Source: Paraburkholderia sp. ZP32-5
GTDB lineage: Bacteria > Pseudomonadota > Gammaproteobacteria > Burkholderiales > Burkholderiaceae
Direction: 5' to 3'
Assembly (NCBI RefSeq): GCF_021390495.1
Contig: NZ_JAJEJP010000001.1
Span: 3,348,001-3,412,000 of the forward strand
DNA length: 64,000 nucleotides
Part shown: piece by piece, positions 17,222 through 25,928 of the stretch
How the letters are laid out: every line of letters begins with the position of its first letter
Position numbering within the stretch: the first letter of the stretch is position 1
Notes under the pieces: model-generated
Told to the model about the DNA's origin: nothing
Seen by the model: only the letters and a program-made list of their open reading frames with translations
Database searches by the model: none
Position numbers and translations under genes: made by a program

Positions 17222-18499
17222 ATGATGAGCATGATCGAACTCGATCCTCCCGGTTTTCAGCCGCCCCGGCCAATGGCAGGCGACGAGGGCGCGCGGCGCA
17301 CTGTCCTCTATGGCGGCTACACCGTCTTCAGCGTATTCCAGCCAGTTTTCTCGGTGTCTCACCGGCGGGCGATCGGGTATCACGCATCGTTGCGCGCGCA
17401 CGACGAGCATGCGCGCCAGGTCCCGTCGCACGAGGTTTTCACGCAGGCCGCGCGACGCGGTGACCTGCTGGAACTCGGACGGCTGGCCGAATCGCTGCAC
17501 CTCGGCAATTTCAACGCGTTCGACAGCCACGACGAATGGCTTTTCCTGAGCCTGCATCCCGCCGCGCTGATGGACACCAGTTACGGCGACGCACTGCTTG
17601 CCAGCCTGAAGGCGCTCGGCCTGCCACCGCAACGTGTCGTGCTCGAAGTGTCGGAGCAAGCGGGCGGCGAGACGACACGGTTTGCCGAAATCATCGACGC
17701 GCTGCGCAAGTCCGGCTTTCTGATCGCGCTCGACGGCTTCGGCGCAAAACATTCGAATATCGACCGCGTGTGGAATCTGCGGCCGGATATCGTCACACTC
17801 GACCGCTGCATCCTCGCGCAGGCAAGCGAGCATTCGCACATCGAGCGCGTGCTGCCGGGCCTCGTCTCGTTGCTGCACGAGTCCGGGCAGCTCGTGCTGA
17901 TGGGCGGCCTGAGCACCGAACGCGACGCGCTGATCGCGCTCGAATGCAACGTGGACTTCGTCCAGGGCGCGTTTTTCGCGGGCCCGAGCGTCGAGCCGGT
18001 CAAGCCGCAAGTGGCCGCTGGCCTGATGGACTCGCTCTCCGCGGCGCTGCGCGAACGCGTTGCCGCCCGCGAGAAGGCGCAATCCGCCCGGCTTGCCCCT
18101 TATGTCGCGGCACTCGAGACAGCCGCCACCCAGCTGATTGCCGGGGAGACGATCGCTCAGGCCACCGCACCATTGCTGGCGCTGGGCGAGACAGCGCGCT
18201 GCTTCGTGCTGGATGGCTCGGGCCGGCAAATCGGCGACAACGTGCTGCCGCCTGGCCGCACGTCGCAACGCGCCAAGCGGTTCCGTCCGCTGCTGCATTC
18301 CGAGGGCGCAAGCTGGGAACGCCGCCCGTACTTTATTCAGGCAATGCGCCACCCCGATCAGGTGCATCTGACGCCGCCGTATCTGTCGATCAATGAGGCA
18401 CACCTGTGCGTCACTGCTTCGATTGCTGCGCATACGCCGCAGGGCACGCAGGTGCTATGCGTAGACATCAACTGGGAAGTCGCAGCTCATCGCAGTTGA
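17222..18499 (+). CDS. Degenerate EAL-domain protein with YkuI_C-like sensor domain
   Basis: A 425-residue protein. Residues 35-260 follow the EAL phosphodiesterase fold, but signature residues are changed: EAL reads ASL, the metal-binding DDFG reads LDGFG, the catalytic KID reads TLD, and the later EGVE region reads GGLSTE. It probably does not hydrolyse cyclic-di-GMP and may bind it or another partner. The C-terminal 130 residues look like the PDC/YkuI_C domain linked to EAL proteins. The last 45 bases overlap the 3' end of the ECF sigma gene on the other strand. Start is uncertain among three close ATGs. Confidence 0.82.
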   Translation: MMSMIELDPPGFQPPRPMAGDEGARRTVLYGGYTVFSVFQPVFSVSHRRAIGYHASLRAHDEHARQVPSHEVFTQAARRGDLLELGRLAESLHLGNFNAFDSHDEWLFLSLHPAALMDTSYGDALLASLKALGLPPQRVVLEVSEQAGGETTRFAEIIDALRKSGFLIALDGFGAKHSNIDRVWNLRPDIVTLDRCILAQASEHSHIERVLPGLVSLLHESGQLVLMGGLSTERDALIALECNVDFVQGAFFAGPSVEPVKPQVAAGLMDSLSAALRERVAAREKAQSARLAPYVAALETAATQLIAGETIAQATAPLLALGETARCFVLDGSGRQIGDNVLPPGRTSQRAKRFRPLLHSEGASWERRPYFIQAMRHPDQVHLTPPYLSINEAHLCVTASIAAHTPQGTQVLCVDINWEVAAHRS

Positions 18500-19525
18500 A
18501 AAATCCGGACGCTGCTGGATACGCGCGAGTAGCTGCCTGACGGCCGCGCGGCCCAGCAAGCGGTTGGCAGCCTGCAAACGTTCGGCCCCGGTGACGATGC
18601 GCAACGCGGTGATCTTCGCCGAAGCATCCGTTGCGCCATCCGTCAGCACGTCGATCACGCCGACGACCTCGCCTTCGCAAAGCAACGCGATACACACCGC
18701 GCCTTCCATCGACACGACCTCCGCATTGCTAGCCTGCAGCGCAAGCGACGTAATCGTGTCCATCCAACCCACCGCTGCCGGCTCGCCTGCGCGCAGCGGT
18801 TCGGATGCGGACGCCGCGACCCGCGCACTGACGGGGATGCTCGACGGCGCGCTGTGCGGCGCAGTTGGCTTCTCATTCGGGGATGCGCATAGCGGCGCGT
18901 CACAAACCAGCTCGGGCGCGTTGCTGAAGAGCCGCAGCAGACCCGCGCGGTCTTGCGCTTCCAGCGCCATGCGCAGGCGTTCGACGAGCCGCCCATGCAC
19001 TGCGGGATCGGGCCGCTTCAGCGGCGCGCCCGCACGCTGTAGACGGGTTTTGGCTCGATGGACGATCTGTCTGCAAGTGGCAGGCGTGCGTTCGAGAATC
19101 GCCGCAATCTCCGCATAGTCGCAATCGAACGCTTCGTGCAGTACAAATGCGGCGCGCTCGTCGGGTTTCAGATGTTCGAGCAGCAACATCACGCCATACG
19201 ACATGTCCGCGGCGCGCAGCGCCAGTTCCTCCGCCGATGGCGCAACTTCGTCGAGCCACGGCTCGGGCAGCCAGCCGGTGGCTTGCGACGCGCGCTCGCG
19301 CTGCGCGTGCCGCAGCCGATCGATCGCCGTGCGCGTGGTGATCGTGGTGAGCCACGCGGCCGGCGTTTGCACTGTGCCGGTGTCGGCCAGATGCCATTTG
19401 AGCCACACGTCCTGCACCACGTCTTCCGCCTCCGCGCGGCTACCGAGCATCCGGTATGCAAGCGCGACCAACCGGGCGCGCGCGGCCTCGAAACTGGATG
19501 CCTTCTCGATTCCCTGTTCCGTCAT
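18455..19525 (-). CDS. ECF sigma factor with C-terminal NTF2-like extension (SigJ/ECF41-like)
   Basis: A 356-residue RNA polymerase sigma factor. Region 2 (LVALAYRMLGSRAEAEDVVQDVWLKW) and region 4 (LKPDERAAFVLHEAF with its HTH) lie in the first 180 residues, and a long C-terminal domain follows as in ECF41. The linker carries WLPEPW, as in that group. The usual DGGG motif of the C-terminal domain is not seen, so regulation may differ. The start at 19525 has GGAGG about six bases upstream; a longer start at 19564 lacks this. It is divergent from clpP and overlaps the EAL gene tail to tail. Confidence 0.85.
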   Translation of the reverse strand: MTEQGIEKASSFEAARARLVALAYRMLGSRAEAEDVVQDVWLKWHLADTGTVQTPAAWLTTITTRTAIDRLRHAQRERASQATGWLPEPWLDEVAPSAEELALRAADMSYGVMLLLEHLKPDERAAFVLHEAFDCDYAEIAAILERTPATCRQIVHRAKTRLQRAGAPLKRPDPAVHGRLVERLRMALEAQDRAGLLRLFSNAPELVCDAPLCASPNEKPTAPHSAPSSIPVSARVAASASEPLRAGEPAAVGWMDTITSLALQASNAEVVSMEGAVCIALLCEGEVVGVIDVLTDGATDASAKITALRIVTGAERLQAANRLLGRAAVRQLLARIQQRPDFSTAMSCDFPVDVYA

Positions 19526-19659
19526 GCGTAGACCTCCAGATATTGCGTGGCGAAAAAGACGCACCAGGGCGACTGCAACATCGCACGGCAGTGCGTGCCA
19601 TGGTTGATGCGCGTGCCGTCGCCGGTGTTCTTTCTGCTTGACGCTCGGGCTACAGCCGA

Positions 19660-19693
19660 TGTGACAGCGAAGCGAAAAAATTTTCCTGTCACA
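19660..19693. promoter_or_regulatory. Inverted repeat between ECF sigma and clpP genes
   Basis: TGTGACAG at 19660-19667 and CTGTCACA at 19686-19693 are perfect inverted copies separated by 18 bases of A/T-rich sequence (GCGAAAAAATTTTC). The spacing suits a regulator dimer or a looped pair of half-sites. It lies about 100 bases before clpP and 135 before the sigma gene. The TGTGA core recalls Crp/Fnr-type sites, but the spacer is too long for one such site. Confidence 0.5.
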
Positions 19694-19795
19694 CGGCGTC
19701 TTGCCGCCGCGTCAAATGAGTAACAACCGCTGCACGGCGCGCGACGTTTTTCGAACCAGCCCCGCGCTTCAGCAATCATCCTAAACGAGGCGCCC

Positions 19796-20449
19796 ATGAA
19801 TTCCACCCTTCCCTCCGTGTCCGGTCTGGGCCTCGTGCCCACGGTGATCGAGCAATCCGGCCGCGGCGAGCGCGCGTATGACATTTACTCGCGCCTGTTG
19901 CGCGAACGCATCGTCTTTCTGGTCGGGCCGGTCAATGAACAGTCGGCCAGTCTGATTGTCGCGCAACTGCTGTTTCTTGAATCGGAGAATCCGGACAAGG
20001 ATATTTCGTTTTACATCAACTCGCCGGGAGGCTCCGTGTACGACGGCCTCGCGATTTACGACACCATGCAGTTCATCAAGCCGGAGGTCTCGACGTTGTG
20101 CACCGGATTTGCGGCGAGCATGGGCACATTCCTGCTCACCGCCGGCCAGCGCGGCAAACGCTATGCGCTACCGAATGCGCGCATCATGATTCACCAGCCG
20201 TCCGGCGGCGGTCAAGGCACCGCGGCGGACATCGAAATCCAGGCGAAAGAGGTCCTGTATTCACGTGCACGTCTGAACGCGATCATGGCCGAGCGCACTG
20301 GTCGCAGCGTCGAAGAAATAGAGCACGACACCGACCGTGACAACTTCATGTCGGCGCTGGAAGCTAGTGAGTACGGATTGATCGACGAAGTGCTGGAAAC
20401 TCGCGCAGCACTGGGCGGCACAGGCCCGAATCGCCACGAGAACATGTAG
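19796..20449 (+). CDS. clpP: ClpP protease subunit, orphan paralogue
   Basis: Proteolytic subunit of a Clp protease, 217 residues. The catalytic triad is intact: Ser108 in GFAASMG, His133 in MIHQP and Asp182 in DTDRDNF, with the same spacing as the E. coli enzyme. GAGG six bases before the ATG supports the start. No tig, clpX or lon lies nearby, whereas the housekeeping clpP is normally in tig-clpP-clpX-lon, so this is probably a second ClpP. Divergence from an ECF sigma gene suggests stress control (inference). Confidence 0.9.
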   Translation: MNSTLPSVSGLGLVPTVIEQSGRGERAYDIYSRLLRERIVFLVGPVNEQSASLIVAQLLFLESENPDKDISFYINSPGGSVYDGLAIYDTMQFIKPEVSTLCTGFAASMGTFLLTAGQRGKRYALPNARIMIHQPSGGGQGTAADIEIQAKEVLYSRARLNAIMAERTGRSVEEIEHDTDRDNFMSALEASEYGLIDEVLETRAALGGTGPNRHENM

Positions 20450-20613
20450 CGGGGGCGCCTCGCGGCCTCCTCTTCGCGGCTTCACGCCGCGACATCTCAA
20501 CGCAACTTTTTATCAAGGCTGTGCGACTGGACCACAAATGCTGCTCACCTTCGCTGGAATCGCTATCATGTCGCGATTCGTCGAGTTCGACGACCGCTCC
20601 AATGGAGATACAT

Positions 20614-22128
20614 ATGGCGTCATCCAACGAAAACGTCAGCATGGCGCTATTCTGCGACTTCGAAAATGTCGCGCTTGGCGTGCGCGATGCGAAGTACGAC
20701 AAGTTCGACATCAAGTTGGTGCTCGAACGCCTGCTGCTCAAGGGCAGCATCGTCGTCAAGAAAGCGTACTGCGACTGGGATCGCTACAAGAGCTTCAAAG
20801 GGGCGATGCACGAGGCCAATTTCGAATTGATCGAAATCCCGCACGTGCGTCAATCGGGCAAGAATTCCGCCGACATCCGGCTCGTCGTCGATGCACTCGA
20901 TCTGTGCTACACGAAATCGCACGTCAATACGTTCGTGATTATCAGCGGTGATTCGGATTTTTCGCCGCTGGTGTCCAAACTGCGCGAGAACGCGAAGCAG
21001 GTCATCGGCGTCGGTGTGCAACAGTCCACTTCCGATCTGCTGATCGCAAATTGCGACGAATTCTTTTTCTATGACGACCTCGTGCGCGAAAGCCAGCGCT
21101 CGGTCACGAGGCGAGAGTCGTCGCGTCAGCAACAAAACGTGCAGCAGCCGGCCAAACGTTCGTCAGATGAAGAGAAGGCCCGGCCCAAGGAAGATCTCGA
21201 AAAACGCCGTAGCAAAGCCGTGGAAATCGCGGTGCAAACATTCGATGCGCTCGCTTCCGAACGCGGCGACAGCGGCAAGATCTGGGCGTCCGTACTGAAG
21301 AACGCAATCAAACGGCGCAAGCCGGATTTCAACGAGACGTACTACGGTTTTCGCGCCTTCGGCAATCTGCTGGAAGAGGCACAGGCGCGCGGCTTACTCG
21401 AATTCGGCCGGGATGAAAAATCCGGCGCGTATGTGTATCGAAGTGGAGCAGTGAACGTCGCGAGCGAAACCGTGAATGAACCCGGTGAAGCCGAGTTGGC
21501 GGAACAGACCGTCGAACGCGCCTACGAGGCGCAAGCCGCGCAAGTGGCCACGGCGGAGTCAGGTAGCAAGCACAAATCACGCCGCAAAGAACGGGCTAAT
21601 CGCAAAGCGAGCCGTGGCCAGCACGAAGCTGTTCATGACGAATTTTCTCGTGACGAAGCTTCTCGCGACGAGCCGGCAGCCATCGAGACGGTTGCCGACG
21701 AACAGACCGGGTACACGCGACATGTCGAGCCACATCCGCGGGAAGAAACACCCGAGGCAACGTCGCCCGCAAGCGAGTTCGCGCTCGATCAGTCCGACGC
21801 TGCTTCGATAACGACGGCGCAAAACGTCGCGGTTGAGCCCACGGCTGTGGGCAACGAAAGCACGCCAGAAGCCAGCCACGCCCAAGCCGAGCAGCCTCAA
21901 AGCGTCAAAAAGCGCGCATCGCGCAAAACGGCCGCGAAGAAGGTGAAGAAAGCCACGCCGCGAACGATCGATGAAGTCCCCGAGATCGCCGCACCGGCCG
22001 AGCCGTCCGCTTCGGCAATCAGCAGCGACGACGAGGCTGCTAAGGCGACCGGCAACGCAGCGCGAAAAACTGCGTCGCGTGGGCGCCGGACGCGCAAAGC
22101 AGCAACGTCAGCGGACAACGCGGAGTAA
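20614..22128 (+). CDS. NYN-domain (LabA/DUF88) protein with LOTUS domain and basic tail
   Basis: A 504-residue protein in three parts. Residues 5-150 form a NYN/PIN-like nuclease domain with conserved acidic residues (ALFCDFENVA, SADIRLVVDAL, ISGDSDFSPLV), predicting a metal-dependent RNase. Residues 195-280 (KAVEIAVQTFDAL...AFGNLLEEAQARGLLEF) resemble an OST-HTH/LOTUS RNA-binding domain. The rest is disordered, first acidic and then Lys/Arg/Ala-rich like histone-H1-type tails (KKRASRKTAAKKVKK). GGAG six bases before the ATG at 20614 sets the start. The substrate is unknown. Confidence 0.85.
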   Translation: MASSNENVSMALFCDFENVALGVRDAKYDKFDIKLVLERLLLKGSIVVKKAYCDWDRYKSFKGAMHEANFELIEIPHVRQSGKNSADIRLVVDALDLCYTKSHVNTFVIISGDSDFSPLVSKLRENAKQVIGVGVQQSTSDLLIANCDEFFFYDDLVRESQRSVTRRESSRQQQNVQQPAKRSSDEEKARPKEDLEKRRSKAVEIAVQTFDALASERGDSGKIWASVLKNAIKRRKPDFNETYYGFRAFGNLLEEAQARGLLEFGRDEKSGAYVYRSGAVNVASETVNEPGEAELAEQTVERAYEAQAAQVATAESGSKHKSRRKERANRKASRGQHEAVHDEFSRDEASRDEPAAIETVADEQTGYTRHVEPHPREETPEATSPASEFALDQSDAASITTAQNVAVEPTAVGNESTPEASHAQAEQPQSVKKRASRKTAAKKVKKATPRTIDEVPEIAAPAEPSASAISSDDEAAKATGNAARKTASRGRRTRKAATSADNAE

Positions 22129-22194
22129 GCACGCCGCGACAACTGTCCAGCGCAGCTTAAACACCGCGATTCTGTTCGTCGCTGCTAGACGGAA

Positions 22195-22231
22195 CCTTGG
22201 CGGCGGCTCAGCGTTGAAGCCATCGCCAAGG
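22195..22231. repeat. Inverted repeat after the NYN gene
   Basis: CCTTGGCG at 22195-22202 pairs with CGCCAAGG at 22224-22231 across 21 bases. The loop is long and there is no T-run, so it is a weak terminator candidate between two convergent genes. Confidence 0.3.
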
Positions 22232-22304
22232 AACGAGTCGTCATACGAACATTAAGACGCGAGAGCCAATTCCCGATTAATCGAGGCTCAGCTCGGCAGT
22301 CCGC

Positions 22305-22856
22305 TCAATAGTACGGATAAGGCGTGTACATGACCGGCGGCGGTGGCGCGTAATAAGGACGAGGCTGGACATACACCGGTTGCGGCGCATAGTAAGACTG
22401 CGGTTGCGCAATCGTATCGCCCTTCGAAGTCATGCATTGAGCGTAAGCGGTGTCGTAGCGCGCCTGCATGCCGGCCGCTGAATACTGGGCGCCATTTGCA
22501 CCGTTCGCACCTCCGATCAGCAGCCCGCTGCCTGCGCCGATGGCCGCGCCCGCGCCGGCATTGCCCGCCGCCGCGCCGAGCAGCGCGCCGATCGCCGCGC
22601 CGCCGAGCGTGCCGAGCGCCGCACTGTTCACGCTATTCGTAGTGGCCGCCTGCGCCGCGCCGGACGGATTGGTCGAACGATTCGCGTAGTCGCGGCACGC
22701 ATAGTCGTCTTGCTGGAACTGTTCGAGCGGCTGGCCGCTATGCGGCAGTGCGACAATGCTCGGACCGGTCGGGGGTGCTACCGCGCAACCGCCGAGCGCG
22801 AGGGCTATGAAAGCGGCGGGGATAGCCAGGCTGATCGTCTTATTGCGAGAACTCAT
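22305..22856 (-). CDS. Glycine-zipper outer-membrane lipoprotein
   Basis: A 183-residue predicted lipoprotein: signal peptide, then lipobox LGGC with Cys near residue 24. A central glycine-zipper region (GTLGGAAIGALLGAAAGNAGAG) probably inserts in a membrane. The C-terminus is rich in Pro and Tyr (YYAPQPVYVQPRPYYAP). Two cysteines flank the zipper (DDYACRDYA and AYAQCMTS). Proteins of this layout (YMGG-like/glycine-zipper family) are common in Burkholderia and lack a known function. The ATG at 22856 is preferred to an upstream TTG. Confidence 0.82.
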   Translation of the reverse strand: MSSRNKTISLAIPAAFIALALGGCAVAPPTGPSIVALPHSGQPLEQFQQDDYACRDYANRSTNPSGAAQAATTNSVNSAALGTLGGAAIGALLGAAAGNAGAGAAIGAGSGLLIGGANGANGAQYSAAGMQARYDTAYAQCMTSKGDTIAQPQSYYAPQPVYVQPRPYYAPPPPVMYTPYPYY

Positions 22857-23589
22857 GGCAGTGCGTTTCTTGACATTGGAATCCAAACGTTAGGCTAATC
22901 GTTGGACTCCGTGGTTACTTGATCGTTACAGAAAGTTTTTCGCCGCCCCGTCCGTGCCCCGGTCGAGCGGATCATGAAAGCATCGTTTGCGTTGTATCGG
23001 GAAACGCTTGTAAGTGAACCGGCAATCGCGCTCCGCTGCAACCACACCGAACTCGCGTCGAACCTTCCCGCCGCGCGCGCCGCCCGCACAGCACAGCCGT
23101 CCCAATCACGAAATCCGGATTCGATGAATCCACTCATTCTCGGTACGAGCGCGGCTTGTTCTAACTGCGCCGCACCTGTTTTCCAATCGAATCCTGCCCA
23201 GCCATGGAAGACGCGCTCCAGCATCGGGCAACAAGCTTCCAGCAGGCATGGCGAGCGCACAGAGCTTCCCCTAGATCAACCGGCCGCCAACACCGGCAAC
23301 CGCAGTCAGTTCAGCAAGGCCAACGGACAGCGGACAGCGGACACGATCATCAGCACCGGCGGATATCGACAAACTCCGCTTCAGGAGAGACTAGCACGCG
23401 GCACCCAACTGCCCGGCAAGCAGCCCTCTTAGGCGCCTCAACCGCACTTCACACACACGACACCACAGTTACCAACTGTGACAATCTTCTGTCCGAAATC
23501 ACCAGCAAAGATCCGCACAGAACAGACAACGGACGTTTCGAAAACAGAAGCCCGCGACCCTCAGGCTCGCACGTACCGAAACAATCCGC
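22857..23589. other. Long intergenic region without recognisable gene
   Basis: About 730 bases between the lipoprotein gene and the sodB terminator. Several open frames of up to 150 codons cross it on both strands, but none has a domain, a signal peptide, a ribosome binding site or the expected third-position bias. It looks less G+C-rich than its surroundings and includes a short GGACAGC-type repetition near 23325-23340. It may be a decayed gene or hold an unrecognised small RNA; I cannot support either. Confidence 0.4.
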
Positions 23590-23616
23590 AAAAAAAAGCC
23601 CTCGCACAGGAGGGCT
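23590..23616 (-). terminator. Intrinsic terminator of sodB
   Basis: On the minus strand AGCCCTC and GAGGGCT (23610-23616 and 23597-23603) form a seven-base-pair stem with a six-base loop, followed by a run of Ts (the A-run at 23590-23597). It lies 120 bases beyond the sodB stop. Confidence 0.85.
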
Positions 23617-23737
23617 TTCATCTTTCCTTTCGCTACCGTAGTCAATCCCAACCGCGAGAGTCAGTTCGACTTATCCAGATCTCACGTCATAAACGAGACC
23701 AAACGAGAGACCAAACGGCAGACAGCAACCGGCAAAC

Positions 23738-24316
23738 TCAAGCGAAGTTCTTCGCTGCGAATTCCCAATTGGCGATGTTCCAGAACGCTTCGACGAACTT
23801 CGGACGCGCGTTGCGGTAGTCGATGTAATACGCGTGCTCCCACACGTCGATCGTCAGCAGCGGCTTGGCGTCGGTGGTAAGCGGCGTTGCGGCGTTGCTC
23901 GTCGACACGAGGTCGAGCGAACCGTCAGCCTTCTTCACGAGCCATGCCCAGCCCGAACCGAACGTGCCGATTGCGGTCTTCGTGAATTCTTCCTTGAACT
24001 TGTCGAACGAACCCCACTTCGCGTTGATTGCGTCGCCTAGCGCGCCGGTCGGTGCGCCGCCACCTTGCGGCGACAGGCTGTTCCAGAAGAACGTGTGGTT
24101 CCAGATCTGAGCCGAGTTGTTGAACACGCCGCCCGACGACTTCTTGACGATCTCTTCCAGCGACAGGTTTTCGTACTCCGTGCCCTTGATCAGATTGTTC
24201 AGGTTGGTCACATAGGTCTGGTGGTGCTTGCCGTAGTGAAACTCGAGCGTCTCTTCCGACATGTGCGGAGCGAGCGCGTTTTTCGCGAACGGCAGCGGCG
24301 GGAGCGTATGTTCCAT
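23738..24316 (-). CDS. sodB: Superoxide dismutase [Fe]
   Basis: Cytoplasmic enzyme converting superoxide to oxygen and peroxide, 192 residues, the normal size. Metal ligands are His27, His74, Asp157 and His161 (the last two in [15 protein letters not shown]). The GGGAPTGAL...FGSGWAWLV pattern is that of the iron type. AAGGAAAG lies just before the start. The gene has its own promoter (24382-24410) and terminator and lies 3' of xseA on the same strand, an order known in Burkholderia. Confidence 0.97.
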   Translation of the reverse strand: MEHTLPPLPFAKNALAPHMSEETLEFHYGKHHQTYVTNLNNLIKGTEYENLSLEEIVKKSSGGVFNNSAQIWNHTFFWNSLSPQGGGAPTGALGDAINAKWGSFDKFKEEFTKTAIGTFGSGWAWLVKKADGSLDLVSTSNAATPLTTDAKPLLTIDVWEHAYYIDYRNARPKFVEAFWNIANWEFAAKNFA

Positions 24317-24381
24317 GGTGCTTTCCTTCTGTCTGTATCTGTTGTGGGGAGTCTGCGAGGGATGACGCTATCGAGCACTCG

Positions 24382-24410
24382 ATTGTAGGCGAGTTGGAAT
24401 AACCCCGCAA
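24382..24410 (-). promoter_or_regulatory. Sigma-70-type promoter of sodB
   Basis: On the minus strand TTGCGG (24405-24410) is followed after exactly 17 bases by TACAAT (24382-24387), both close to consensus. The -10 element ends about 65 bases before the sodB start. Confidence 0.75.
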
Positions 24411-24548
24411 ACCAACGGACTTTATGCCGGGTATGACAAACATGAGGCAGATAAAGCCATCGAAACAGCTGCGCACGGCGCATGCCTGGCTCGTTTGCAA
24501 AACGCGACCAGCCCGCAATGCACTGTCGGTGAAACGTCAGGAAAAACC

Positions 24549-25928
24549 TCAGAGTCCGTCAGCCAGACGCGCCTGCACATCAGCAAGCGCGACGTCGGCC
24601 GAACCTTCGGCGAGATGCATCGTCAGACGCCGCCCCGGTTTCAGCGACGACGGCGCGCGCACCGCGCGACCGCTCTGCGCATCGAGCACAGCCGCGTAAC
24701 CGCGCTCGAGCGTGCGCTGCGGACTGAGCACTTCGAGCCGCGCGGCAAGCGTATCGATACGTGCGGTCTGACGTTCGTGCTGACGCAGTAACGCCGAGTT
24801 AAGACGCTGCGCGAGATTGTCGATGCTCTTGCGCTCGGCCGCGAGATCCGGGCGCCAGCGCTGCCAGCGCATCTGCAGCAGCGCAAAGCGCGAGCGCGCA
24901 TCACGCACCGGGCGCGCGCCCGCCGACGCGAGCCGCACGCGCAACTGTTGCAGATGCGTGCGCTGCCGCGCGAGCCGCTCGGCCGGTGACACCAACCGGC
25001 GCGCAAGCCAGTCGAGCTGCTGCGCGCGCCGCTCCATCATGCGGCCGAACGCGCGAGCGAGCGTCGCGTGCCGATGATCGAGTTCGCGCAACAGCAGCAC
25101 GCGTTGCGGGCTCACGAGTTCGGCGGCGCCGGTCGGCGTCGGCGCGCGCACATCGGCGGCGAAGTCGGCAATCGTGAAATCGGTTTCGTGACCGACGCCA
25201 CTCACGACCGGGATCACGCTCGCGGCGATCGCGCGCGCGAGCACTTCTTCGTTGAACGCCCACAGGTCTTCGATCGAACCGCCGCCACGACACACGATCA
25301 GCACGTCGACCTCGCCGCGCGCGCCGGCCGTCTCGACCATCGCCGCGAGTTTCGCGCTGACGCCCGCGCCCTGCACCGGCGCCGGATAAACGATCACCGG
25401 CACATGCGGCGCGCGGCGCGACAGCGTGGTCAACACGTCGCGCAACGCAGCGGCCTGCAACGACGTGACGATGCCGATCGCCCGCGGATGCGCGGGCAGC
25501 GCGCGTTTGCGTTCGGCGGCAAACAGGCCCTCGGCTTCGAGCTGCGCCTTCAGGCGAAGAAACGCTTCGTAGAGGCGTCCCTGGCCGGTACGGCGCACCG
25601 CTTCGACGTTCAGTTGCAGCTCGCCGCGCGGCTCGTACATCGTAACCAGCGCGCGCACTTCGATGCGGTCGCCCTCGCGCGGCGTGAATTCGGCGTACTG
25701 CGCGCGTCCGCGGAACATCACGCAGCGCATCTGCGCCTGCGCGTCCTTGATCGAGAAATACCAGTGGCCGCTCGCGGCGCGCGTGAAATTCGACACTTCG
25801 CCCGCTACCCACACGAGCGGAAACGAACGTTCGAGCATCTTCCCGATCGCGCGGTTGAGCGCGGACACGGGGACGACGGTCTCACCGCCGGGCATCGCCG
25901 GCGTAGCAAAAGGACTTTCGGGATTCAT
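24549..25928 (-). CDS. xseA: Exodeoxyribonuclease VII large subunit
   Basis: Large subunit of the single-strand exonuclease ExoVII, 459 residues. The N-terminal OB fold ([26 protein letters not shown]) is followed by the catalytic domain with [28 protein letters not shown] and [14 protein letters not shown], and a coiled-coil tail. All expected motifs are intact. It needs XseB, which is not in the window. It is upstream of sodB on the same strand and divergent from lpxK across an unusually long gap. Confidence 0.96.
   Translation of the reverse strand: MNPESPFATPAMPGGETVVPVSALNRAIGKMLERSFPLVWVAGEVSNFTRAASGHWYFSIKDAQAQMRCVMFRGRAQYAEFTPREGDRIEVRALVTMYEPRGELQLNVEAVRRTGQGRLYEAFLRLKAQLEAEGLFAAERKRALPAHPRAIGIVTSLQAAALRDVLTTLSRRAPHVPVIVYPAPVQGAGVSAKLAAMVETAGARGEVDVLIVCRGGGSIEDLWAFNEEVLARAIAASVIPVVSGVGHETDFTIADFAADVRAPTPTGAAELVSPQRVLLLRELDHRHATLARAFGRMMERRAQQLDWLARRLVSPAERLARQRTHLQQLRVRLASAGARPVRDARSRFALLQMRWQRWRPDLAAERKSIDNLAQRLNSALLRQHERQTARIDTLAARLEVLSPQRTLERGYAAVLDAQSGRAVRAPSSLKPGRRLTMHLAEGSADVALADVQARLADGL

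Noticed and set aside
22974..23641. Two overlapping plus-strand frames before sodB
   Set aside because: No domain, no ribosome binding site and no G/C bias at third positions; one runs into the sodB terminator.
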